From positions 1 through 17,859 of the forward strand of contig JANRKT010000173.1 in the NCBI GenBank assembly GCA_033763355.1: a stretch of DNA of 17,859 nt, written 5' to 3'. This stretch comes from JANRKT01 sp033763355 (GTDB taxonomy: Bacteria; Bacteroidota; Bacteroidia; Chitinophagales; Chitinophagaceae). The notes below the pieces were generated by a model that worked only from the letters and a program-made list of their open reading frames with translations, made no database searches and was not told the origin of the DNA. Below, piece by piece: positions 7,962 to 14,721 of this stretch (positions are counted from its first letter, which is position 1; every line of letters starts with the position of its first letter). The translations under genes were made by a program, and so were the position numbers.

Positions 7962-9239
7962 ATGAACGCACAAAAAAAGATAACGCAGCTGGAATTTAAC
8001 TGGCAGAATAACCCAAGGTGGAATGGCATCAGCCGTCCCTATTCAGCATACGATGTGGTAAAGCTGCGTGGTAAAATAGATATTGAATACACACTGGCAC
8101 GCTTAGGCGCAGAAAAGCTCTGGCACAAACTGCTCAACCAGGCGTACGTTGCAGGCCTTGGCGCCATGACGGGCAACCAGGCCATTCAGGAAGTAGCTGC
8201 AGGGCTTGAAGCCATTTACCTGAGCGGATGGCAGGTTGCTGCAGATGCTAACCTTGCAGGAACAATGTATCCCGACCAGTCATTGTATCCTGCAAACTCA
8301 GTACCTGATGTGGTGAGAAAGATCAATAATGCATTGTTAAGATGTGAACAGATAGATTCAGTAAATGATGACAACAGCAAAGAATGGATGGTACCGATTA
8401 TTGCAGATGCGGAAGCCGGCTTTGGCGGCAACCTGAATGCTTATGAGCTGATGAAAGCCATGATTGAAGCCGGTGCAGCCGCTGTACATTTTGAAGACCA
8501 GCTTTCTTCTGCAAAAAAATGCGGCCATCTTGGCGGCAAAGTTTTGGTATCAACACAGGAAGCAATAAATAAACTGGTGGCTGCAAGGCTTGCTGCTGAT
8601 GTAATGAATGTGCCCACACTCATTATTGCACGTACCGATGCTGAAGCGGCCAACCTGATAACAGCAGATGTGGATTTAAGGGATAAGCCATTTGTTACCG
8701 GTCAAAGAACAAGCGAAGGTTTTTATTATGTAAGGAACGGCGTTGAGGCATGTATTGCACGGGGGCTTGCCTATGCTCCTTATGCAGACATTATCTGGAT
8801 GGAAACATCACATCCTGATTTGGGCATGGCACGTGAATTTGCACAGGGCATCCATGAAGTATATCCGGGAAAATTATTGGCATACAACTGCTCGCCATCC
8901 TTCAACTGGTCAAAACATTTAAGCGAAGCAGAGATGTTGACTTTCCGTGAAGAACTTGCAGCGCTGGGATATAAATTCCAGTTCATCACCCTTGCCGGCT
9001 TCCATGCCTTAAATACATCCATGTTCGAATTGTCAAGGGCTTATAAAGAAAAAGGTATGGCGGGTTTTTCCCAGCTTCAGCAGAGAGAATTTGCATTGCA
9101 GGACCATGGGTTCCGTGCCGTTAAGCACCAGAGCTTTGTTGGCGTAGGTTATTTTGACTATGTGCAGAACACCATCCAGCAGGGAGAAGCATCAACCGTG
9201 GCGATGAAGGACAGTACCGAAGCTGCTCAATTCCATTAA
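7962..9239 (+). CDS. aceA: isocitrate lyase
   Basis: AceA splits isocitrate into succinate and glyoxylate, the first step of the glyoxylate bypass, allowing growth on acetate or fatty acids. The 425-residue protein has the family signature KKCGHLGG at 185-192 with catalytic Cys187, the AGFGG and HFEDQ metal/substrate segments just before it, and the C-terminal YNCSPSFNW and ITLAGFHALN blocks. Length and motifs match the short bacterial form (about 430 residues). With aceB immediately upstream it gives the full bypass, and both are probably governed by the RamB/PrpR-like regulator next to aceB. A strong terminator starts 23 bp after the stop codon. Confidence 0.98.
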   Translation: MNAQKKITQLEFNWQNNPRWNGISRPYSAYDVVKLRGKIDIEYTLARLGAEKLWHKLLNQAYVAGLGAMTGNQAIQEVAAGLEAIYLSGWQVAADANLAGTMYPDQSLYPANSVPDVVRKINNALLRCEQIDSVNDDNSKEWMVPIIADAEAGFGGNLNAYELMKAMIEAGAAAVHFEDQLSSAKKCGHLGGKVLVSTQEAINKLVAARLAADVMNVPTLIIARTDAEAANLITADVDLRDKPFVTGQRTSEGFYYVRNGVEACIARGLAYAPYADIIWMETSHPDLGMAREFAQGIHEVYPGKLLAYNCSPSFNWSKHLSEAEMLTFREELAALGYKFQFITLAGFHALNTSMFELSRAYKEKGMAGFSQLQQREFALQDHGFRAVKHQSFVGVGYFDYVQNTIQQGEASTVAMKDSTEAAQFH

Positions 9240-9261
9240 ACAGGGTTTTAATTGTTGGTTG

Positions 9262-9288
9262 AAAGGATCGCAGTTGCGGTCCTTTTTT
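9262..9288 (+). terminator. rho-independent terminator of aceB-aceA
   Basis: Stem AAAGGATCGCA (9262-9272) pairs with TGCGGTCCTTT (9275-9285) with one G-U pair and a very short loop, followed by a T run to 9288. It lies just after the aceA stop and ends the operon. A second, weaker hairpin (ACCC-TTC-GGGT, 9299-9309, then CTTTT) follows. Confidence 0.85.
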
Positions 9289-9322
9289 ATTTTAATAAAC
9301 CCTTCGGGTCTTTTCGTTTCTG

Positions 9323-9330
9323 TAATTTCG
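9323..9330 (+). promoter_or_regulatory. possible -7 box for the helicase gene
   Basis: TAATTTCG differs from TAnnTTTG at one fixed position and lies 14 bp before the helicase ATG and after the aceA terminator, where a new promoter is needed. No clear -33 box is seen. Confidence 0.25.
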
Positions 9331-9344
9331 GTTATTGTTGCCTT

Positions 9345-11846
9345 ATGCAGTTAAAGGATACCTACGGATACAAAGTAATTAATGCCTGGATGCAATCCAA
9401 AGGGTATGCCCCGTTTACCTTCCAGGAAGAAACATGGCAGCATATCATCAATGGAAAATCGGGTTTGGTAAACGCACCTACCGGCTGCGGCAAGACCTTT
9501 TCCGTTTTTCTTGGTGCATTAATTCACTTCATAAACAATCACCCGGATGATTACAAAACAAAATCTAAAAACGGTTTGCAGCTCTTATGGGTTACACCGT
9601 TACGTGCATTGGCAAAAGATATCGGCCGGGCCATGAAAGAAGTGATTGAAGAACTGGAAATGAACTGGCAAACAGGCATACGCAATGGTGATACGGAAAT
9701 GAGTGAAAGGCAAAAACAAAAAAAACAAATGCCTGAAGTGCTGATCATTACTCCTGAAAGCCTGCACCTGTTACTTGCACAAAAAGGTTATCCGGGCTTT
9801 TTCAAAACACTGCGAATTATAGCAATAGATGAATGGCATGAACTGATAGGATCAAAGAGGGGTGTGCAGGTTGAACTGGCGTTGAGCAGGATAGTTGCTG
9901 TAGTTACAGGGTTCAGGTTGCAGGATACAGGTATGGAAAAAAAACCGCCACTTTGCACCTGGGGTATCAGTGCAACAATTGGTAACCTTGAACAGGCTAA
10001 GGAAGTACTTCTGTCAACCCTGAACCAGGAAGGAGTTACTGTAAGGGCCAACCTCAGAAAAAACATCATTGTCGAATCAATTCTTCCTGATGAAATTGAA
10101 AAATATCCCTGGGCCGGCCACCTCGGTATTAAACTGGCCCATAAAATTATTCCGGTAATTAAAGAGAGTAAAACAACGCTCATCTTCATCAACACAAGGG
10201 GCATGAGTGAAACATGGTACCAGACCATATTAAACATTGCCCCCGAACTGGCAGGCGCCATTGCATTACATCACGGAAGCATTGAACACCAATTACGCAT
10301 TTGGGTGGAAGAAGCATTGCATACCGCTAAACTCAAAGCTGTTGTTTGCACGGCAAGCCTTGATCTCGGGGTTGATTTCAGGCCGGTTGAAACGGTGATA
10401 CAGGTCGGCTCACCAAAAGGTGTTTCAAGGTTTCTGCAACGTGCAGGCCGCAGCGGCCACAGCCCTGATGCAATAAGTAAAATTTATTTTCTTCCCACCC
10501 ATTCTCTCGAACTGGTGGAAGCTGCTGCATTGAAAGATGCCATTGAGGAAAGCCTTATTGAAAGCCGTGAACCGATGATGCTGTGCTTTGATGTATTGCT
10601 TCAGTACCTCTGTACACTGGCCATTTCAGAAGGCTTTATACCCGAAGAAATTTTCAGCGAAATCAAATCAACGTATTCATACAGGGATATAAATGATTCC
10701 GAATGGAACAATACACTAAATTTTTTAACTGCGGGGGGCGCTGCATTACAGCAATACGATGAATATAAAAAAGTAGAGATTATTAATGGTGTTTATCGCA
10801 TAACAGGCAGGAGAATGGCCATGCGCCACCGTTTGCATATAGGCACCATTGTAAGCGACCCCATGATGAAAGTAAAATTCATGACAGGCGGTTTTATCGG
10901 CGTAATTGAAGAATGGTTCATCAGCCGCCTGCAGCCCGGTGATGTTTTTACTTTGGCGGGCCGGAATCTCGAATTTGTAATGATAAAGGACATGACGGCG
11001 CTGGTGCGTAAATCAAATGCAAAAAAATCCATTGTTCCAAGCTGGCAGGGAGGAAGAATGCCCTTAAGCGCAAACCTTGGCAAGAAACTCAGGGAAACCT
11101 TTAACCATGCCTTTGAAAAAAGCTATACCCCTGAAGATTATGAACTGCAGGCGCTTGAACCGCTGTTTGACCTTCAGCAAAAATTATCCCGCATCCCCAA
11201 ATCAAACGAACTGCTGATTGAACAGACAGAAACAAAAGACGGCTTTCACCTTTTTGTTTTTCCTTTTGAAGGAAGGCTGGTACATGAGGCCATGGCAGCC
11301 ATACTCGCTTACCGCATCAGCAAAATCACACCCATTACTTTTTCTTTTGCAATGAATGATTACGGGTTTGAATTACTGAGCGACCAGCCCATTCCGGTTG
11401 ATGACAGCAATGTTTATGACTTATTTAACCCCGATAATTTGCTGGAAGATATCCAGCGAAGCGTTAACTCTACTGAAATGGCCAAAAGAAAGTTCAGGGA
11501 CATTGCAGTTATTGGGGGATTGATTTTCCAGGGATACCCCGGCGAAAAGAAAAAAGCGAGGCACCTGCAATCATCGGCATCATTACTGTTCAAAGTATTC
11601 AGCGAATATGAACCGGACAATCTCCTGTTGCGGCAATCTTACCAGGAAGTACTGGACCAGCAAATGGAAGAAGTAAGGTTAAGGGACATGCTTCAGCGTA
11701 TTCAGCAGTCGAAAATCATCATTACTTTTCCGGAAAGGCTCACACCTTTCTGCTTTCCTATTAAAGTTGACAGTATGAGAGAAGACCTGTCATCAGAAAA
11801 ACTGGAAGACCGGGTGAGGCGGATGCAGATGCAACTGGAAAAGTAA
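9345..11846 (+). CDS. ligase-associated DNA damage response DEXH-box helicase (Lhr-like)
   Basis: This is a superfamily 2 helicase of 833 residues from the ATG at 9345. Motifs in order: Walker A APTGCGKT (44-51), TPLRALA (84-90), TPESL (136-140), DEWH (162-165), SATIG (209-213), DLGVDF (340-345) and QRAGRSGH (365-372). The rest is the Lhr-type C-terminal region. Proteins of this type and length occur in bacteria in a cluster with an ATP-dependent DNA ligase, an exonuclease and the PdeM nuclease. PdeM is found here at 17722, while the ligase and exonuclease are not in the window. The frame stays open back to a TTG at 9252, but that extension would be encoded by the aceA terminator, so the ATG is preferred. 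The substrate and precise repair step are not known from the sequence. Confidence 0.93.
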   Translation: MQLKDTYGYKVINAWMQSKGYAPFTFQEETWQHIINGKSGLVNAPTGCGKTFSVFLGALIHFINNHPDDYKTKSKNGLQLLWVTPLRALAKDIGRAMKEVIEELEMNWQTGIRNGDTEMSERQKQKKQMPEVLIITPESLHLLLAQKGYPGFFKTLRIIAIDEWHELIGSKRGVQVELALSRIVAVVTGFRLQDTGMEKKPPLCTWGISATIGNLEQAKEVLLSTLNQEGVTVRANLRKNIIVESILPDEIEKYPWAGHLGIKLAHKIIPVIKESKTTLIFINTRGMSETWYQTILNIAPELAGAIALHHGSIEHQLRIWVEEALHTAKLKAVVCTASLDLGVDFRPVETVIQVGSPKGVSRFLQRAGRSGHSPDAISKIYFLPTHSLELVEAAALKDAIEESLIESREPMMLCFDVLLQYLCTLAISEGFIPEEIFSEIKSTYSYRDINDSEWNNTLNFLTAGGAALQQYDEYKKVEIINGVYRITGRRMAMRHRLHIGTIVSDPMMKVKFMTGGFIGVIEEWFISRLQPGDVFTLAGRNLEFVMIKDMTALVRKSNAKKSIVPSWQGGRMPLSANLGKKLRETFNHAFEKSYTPEDYELQALEPLFDLQQKLSRIPKSNELLIEQTETKDGFHLFVFPFEGRLVHEAMAAILAYRISKITPITFSFAMNDYGFELLSDQPIPVDDSNVYDLFNPDNLLEDIQRSVNSTEMAKRKFRDIAVIGGLIFQGYPGEKKKARHLQSSASLLFKVFSEYEPDNLLLRQSYQEVLDQQMEEVRLRDMLQRIQQSKIIITFPERLTPFCFPIKVDSMREDLSSEKLEDRVRRMQMQLEK

Positions 11847-11847
11847 T

Positions 11848-11871
11848 ACCTGGCACTTTCTCTTTGCTGAT
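11848..11871 (+). repeat. outer 24-bp direct repeat, left copy
   Basis: ACCTGGCACTTTCTCTTTGC plus GAT recurs at 13176-13199 (ACCA in place of ACCT) with 23 of 24 bases equal. The two copies lie at the outer edges of the repeat and toxin island. They could be a duplication left by insertion, or part of the same larger repeat as the 80-bp element, which follows here 4 bp later. Confidence 0.7.
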
Positions 11872-11875
11872 CCCA

Positions 11876-11955
11876 ACTGGCGCAGATATGCAGTGTTTGC
11901 AGCGAGAGGCGTTGGCCTATCTGTACCTGACAACACTGTAATTACACCCTCTCTC
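11876..11955 (+). repeat. 80-bp dispersed repeat, copy 1 (direct)
   Basis: It aligns without gaps to 13078-13157 with 72 of 80 bases identical. The core GGCGCAGATA ... TATCTGTACC can form a stem-loop. The first 18 bases recur inverted at 12026-12043. A frame stays open across both direct copies and the 24-bp repeat, but no complete gene is formed. Confidence 0.85.
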
Positions 11956-11994
11956 TGTACATTTGGGTATGAGCCGAAAATATAAATTCTTCAT

Positions 11995-12043
11995 GGCACA
12001 GATACCCAGGGCCGCAATGGCTATGCTGCATATCTGCGCCAGT
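11995..12043 (-). repeat. dispersed repeat, copy 2 (inverted)
   Basis: Read on the minus strand, it begins ACTGGCGCAGATATGCAGCA like copy 3 (21 bases identical to 13078-13098) and ends TATCTGTGCC like copy 3. The middle differs and is 3 bp shorter. The ends GGCACAGATA and TATCTGCGCC can pair. It lies just upstream of the DUF7710-like gene and points opposite to copy 3, so the toxin/immunity cassette is bracketed by an inverted pair. Confidence 0.8.
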
Positions 12044-12077
12044 GAGGCGGTATCATAGTTATAATAATTTATAAAGC

Positions 12078-12362
12078 ATGAAAAAAATGGAATATATTTT
12101 CCTGTTTCACAATCCAATAAGCTCAAAGTTTTGTGGCGGTGCATTTACTCAAAGACAAATTGCCGAAGCATGGATTCGAGATCACAAACTTTCGGGAGTG
12201 CTTACTAAATATCCAGTTGATACAGGAGTTTATGATTGGGCAGTCAGGAAGCAAGTATTTATTCCCAAAAAGAATGAACACTATGAACGGAATTTTATAG
12301 CCGGTTTCACATCAGCTTCCCAAGAACATTATCATTATGAAGATGGTGAGTGCATTGATTAA
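12078..12362 (+). CDS. small DUF7710-like protein, possible orphan immunity protein
   Basis: This 94-residue protein reads MKKMEYIFLFHN, then GGAFTQRQIAEAWI, YPVDTGVYDWAV and FTSASQEHYHYEDGE. The pattern of a short leading strand, an AEAWI helix, YPVDxGVYDWA and the terminal SASQEHYHYE matches the family I recall as DUF7710, whose members often sit in immunity-gene strings next to polymorphic toxins. It has no signal peptide or membrane segment and is presumably cytosolic. Start codons at 12078 or 12087 are equally possible. No toxin remnant directly precedes it; upstream are repeat copies 1 and 2. The immunity role is an inference from family habit and from the toxin remnant and second small gene downstream. 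Confidence 0.75.
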   Translation: MKKMEYIFLFHNPISSKFCGGAFTQRQIAEAWIRDHKLSGVLTKYPVDTGVYDWAVRKQVFIPKKNEHYERNFIAGFTSASQEHYHYEDGECID

Positions 12363-12434
12363 AATATTCATATCTATAATAATTGAAATAAACACTATAT
12401 GAACCTGCGATGTTGTCATGCAAGCTTAAAATAA

Positions 12435-12599
12435 TTGTACAGTTTTACAACTGGAAACAACATACTTAAAAGAACAAGGGGTAATGATGTGTTGCGGTTT
12501 GATACTAATACAGGATTCTTTGGTGTCCAAAGTTCAAATGGCACCATAAGAACCTTTTTTAAGCCTGATGAAGGAATAGATTATTTTTTAAAGCAATAA
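12435..12599 (+). pseudogene. remnant of a polymorphic-toxin C-terminal domain
   Basis: A 54-codon open stretch with no start codon at its head and an in-frame TAA just before it (12432-12434). It contains LRFDTNTGFFGV, then SSNGTIRTFFKPDEG and ends YFLKQ. This block resembles the C-terminal end of RNase-type toxin domains (BECR/colicin-like fold) found at the tips of RHS, CdiA and other polymorphic toxins, with the pattern of an Fg-V strand, G-x-I-R-T-F-F-K-P and a closing aromatic helix. The delivery part and the first half of the toxin domain are absent, so it should be inactive. The next gene begins 2 bp after its stop, the usual toxin-immunity spacing. The family assignment is from memory of the pattern. 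Confidence 0.5.
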
Positions 12600-12602
12600 A
12601 CT

Positions 12603-12992
12603 ATGTTTTCAGAAGAAATTAAAAGAATACTAATTCAAATTGGCTGGCAAAGCGTGTTATTGCCTGGCGAGTTAATAGAAATGTGGGAGGGATTCGTTAA
12701 TGAATGTTCTTCGGGTTACGAAATGAACATCTATGAATATGAGAACGATTTATCAGTTCGCAATGTGATTGAAACTATATTGACGTCAAATGAATTAAAG
12801 GTTTATCCTGAATATTTTAATTTTAAAGAATCAATTCAAACAATAGATAACTCCTTTAAAAAATTATTGAGTGAAAAATATTCAAGAAATGACAGGATTA
12901 GTTGGTGGGAGAAAGGGGTACTAAGTAAGGCTGGGATTGAATATACGAGTGATATAAAAGCGCTATATGGGATTGAAATAAAACATGAATAA
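12603..12992 (+). CDS. probable immunity protein for the adjacent toxin remnant
   Basis: This 129-residue, acidic, probably cytosolic protein has no signal peptide. It starts MFSEEIKRILIQIGWQSVLLPG and ends with a RISWWEKGVLSKAGIEYTSDIKALYG stretch split by a central NYSF-type variable part. I do not recognise a named Pfam family with certainty, although similar small helical proteins occur as CDI or RHS immunity proteins. The strongest evidence is position: its ATG lies 2 bp after the stop of the toxin remnant. The reading frame is intact although the toxin is broken, as expected for an immunity gene kept after toxin loss or carried as an orphan. Base composition is visibly AT-richer than in the flanking housekeeping genes, suggesting transfer. 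Confidence 0.65.
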   Translation: MFSEEIKRILIQIGWQSVLLPGELIEMWEGFVNECSSGYEMNIYEYENDLSVRNVIETILTSNELKVYPEYFNFKESIQTIDNSFKKLLSEKYSRNDRISWWEKGVLSKAGIEYTSDIKALYGIEIKHE

Positions 12993-13077
12993 CAGGTGGT
13001 CTGAGGTGGCTCGTTTGTGGCTAAATGCGACAAGATATTTATTCATTAAAAAAAGAATGATTTTAGTATTTTCCCCT

Positions 13078-13157
13078 ACTGGCGCAGATATGCAGCATTC
13101 GCAGTGAGAGGCATTGGCCTATCTGTGCCGGACAACACTGTACTTACACCCTCTCTT
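13078..13157 (+). repeat. 80-bp dispersed repeat, copy 3 (direct)
   Basis: It is 90% identical to copy 1 (72 of 80). The outer arms GGCGCAGATA (13081-13090) and TATCTGTGCC (13120-13129) form a 10-bp stem with one G-T pair around a 29-base loop. It closes the island on the right, between the immunity gene and the kinase gene. Confidence 0.85.
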
Positions 13158-13175
13158 TCCGCTCCCTGCCGTAAA

Positions 13176-13199
13176 ACCAGGCACTTTCTCTTTGCTGAT
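13176..13199 (+). repeat. outer 24-bp direct repeat, right copy
   Basis: Matches 11848-11871 at 23 of 24 bases, of which 20 are contiguous and exact (13180-13199). Here it follows the 80-bp element, whereas the left copy precedes it. It ends 32 bp before the kinase start codon, so any promoter for that gene lies in or next to the repeat. Confidence 0.7.
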
Positions 13200-13231
13200 T
13201 TTGAAATATATTTACCTCTCAAATCCATCCA

Positions 13232-14701
13232 ATGTCAGATGTTTTGGCCCATATTGAAAATTTTTTCCGTAGCTGGAAAAACAATAAAAACGTACAGGTA
13301 TCTACACTGAAACAGGCGGGCAGTAACCGGCAATATTTCCGTGTTACAAGCGGCAATGGTTCATACATTGTTACCTGTAACCCCAATAATGTACCTGAAA
13401 ACAATGCTTTCATAGAATTCAGCCGGCATTTTTTCCGTAAACAGCTACCGGTTCCTGAAATTTTATTTACTGATGAAGGAAAGACGCAGTATGTACAAAC
13501 CGACTTTGGCGATGTTTCTTTGTTTGGCATAATGCAGCAAAAAGGTTTCGGCAAAGAAGTTTTTGAGCTTTACAAAAAAACATTTGTACAGCTTGCAAAA
13601 CTGCAAATAGAAGGCGGCAAAAACCTTGATTATAATAATTGCATTGCCACCAAATCATTTGACAAGCAGGCCATCTATTCCGACCTGCTGTATTTTCTCT
13701 ATTATTTTGTAAGGGCTCTGGATCTGCCGTATGACAAAAACCTTTTGCTGAACGATTTTGAACTGCTGAGCAGTTACCTGATGCAGGAAGACCAGAAATA
13801 TTTTATGCACCGGGATTGCCAGAGCCGCAACATCATGATTAAAGACGGCCAAGTTTATTTTATAGATTACCAGGGCGGGATGCAGGGCGCTTTGCAATAT
13901 GATGTTGCCTCTATGCTCTGGCAGGCACGTGCATCTTTGCCTTATGAGTGGAGGGACGAATTGCTGCATTATTATTTTGATGAAGCAAACAGTTTACTCG
14001 GCAAATCACTGAACAAACAATATTTTATTGACAGCTATGACGGGTTTGTACTCATCAGAATGCTGCAAACACTCGGCGCTTATGGTTTCAGGGGGCTGTT
14101 TGAACGAAAACCCCATTTTATTTCAAGCATACCGTTTGCGTTAAAAAACCTGAAGTGGTTCCTCGAAAATAAAAAAATACCCATACGCCTGCCTGAATTA
14201 CAGAAAGTGCTGTGGCAGATTTGCAGCGATGACATTGTAAGCAAATTTGAAACCACCAAAGCGGGGCCCGATTGTAAGCTGATCATCCAAATCAGGAGCT
14301 TCTCGTATAAAAGGGGCATCCCCCAGGATGAGAGCGGAAATGGCGGAGGCTTTGTTTTTGACTGCAGGGGCATTTACAATCCCGGACGCTTTGATGAATT
14401 TAAAACCCTGACAGGAAGAGATAAAGAAGTACAGGAATTTCTTTTGCATAAAAGTGAAATGCCGGCATTTCTTCAGCATGTATATGGCCTGGTTGATATA
14501 GCCGTTGAAGACTACATCAAAAGGGGATTTGAAAGCCTTGTTGTAAATTTCGGCTGCACAGGGGGGCAGCACCGCAGTGTTTTTGCTGCCGATAAACTGG
14601 CAGAACACCTTAAAGAAAAATTTGCTGCAAAAACCCGTGTTGAACATATTGAACAGGAACTCAGGAAGTGGAAGAATGAACCTTCTCTCAAGCTTAATTA
14701 A
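13232..14701 (+). CDS. APH-type sugar kinase (AmgK-like) fused to a RapZ C-terminal domain
   Basis: The 489 residues carry two domains. Residues about 1-330 are an aminoglycoside-phosphotransferase fold with the catalytic HRDCQSRN (His193, Asp195, Asn200) and the metal Asp212 in FIDYQGG. Such kinases next to a MurU-type nucleotidyltransferase resemble AmgK, which phosphorylates MurNAc/GlcNAc at the anomeric position in cell-wall recycling. Residues about 349-485 match the C-terminal half of RapZ: SFSYKRGIP, VFDCRG, NPGR, LTGRDKEV and the signature GCTGGQHRS (441-449). In E. coli this domain binds glucosamine-6-phosphate and controls GlmS. The N-terminal P-loop kinase domain of RapZ is absent, replaced by the APH kinase. 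The nucleotidyltransferase gene starts 20 bp downstream, so the two are an operon. Substrate identity is inferred. Confidence 0.85.
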   Translation: MSDVLAHIENFFRSWKNNKNVQVSTLKQAGSNRQYFRVTSGNGSYIVTCNPNNVPENNAFIEFSRHFFRKQLPVPEILFTDEGKTQYVQTDFGDVSLFGIMQQKGFGKEVFELYKKTFVQLAKLQIEGGKNLDYNNCIATKSFDKQAIYSDLLYFLYYFVRALDLPYDKNLLLNDFELLSSYLMQEDQKYFMHRDCQSRNIMIKDGQVYFIDYQGGMQGALQYDVASMLWQARASLPYEWRDELLHYYFDEANSLLGKSLNKQYFIDSYDGFVLIRMLQTLGAYGFRGLFERKPHFISSIPFALKNLKWFLENKKIPIRLPELQKVLWQICSDDIVSKFETTKAGPDCKLIIQIRSFSYKRGIPQDESGNGGGFVFDCRGIYNPGRFDEFKTLTGRDKEVQEFLLHKSEMPAFLQHVYGLVDIAVEDYIKRGFESLVVNFGCTGGQHRSVFAADKLAEHLKEKFAAKTRVEHIEQELRKWKNEPSLKLN

Positions 14702-14721
14702 AGGAAAAGCCAATTACCAGG

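Noticed and set aside
9252..9344. N-terminal extension of the helicase from a TTG start
   Set aside because: The extra 31 codons would be encoded by the aceA terminator hairpin and T run; the ATG at 9345 directly precedes the conserved helicase N-terminus.
11917..12144. 75-codon minus-strand open frame over repeat copies 1 and 2
   Set aside because: It spans repeat DNA and overlaps the DUF7710-like gene; no recognisable protein pattern.
12399..12434. ATG at 12399 as start of the toxin remnant
   Set aside because: In the same frame as the remnant but ended by TAA at 12432 after 11 codons, so it does not restore a toxin gene.
11876..13157. CRISPR array
   Set aside because: Only three copies in mixed orientation, irregular spacing, and genes between them; no cas genes.
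13104..13310. 68-codon open frame over repeat copy 3 and the start of the kinase gene
   Set aside because: It runs through the dispersed repeat and then overlaps the real kinase gene in another frame; it looks like repeat-derived sequence, not a gene.
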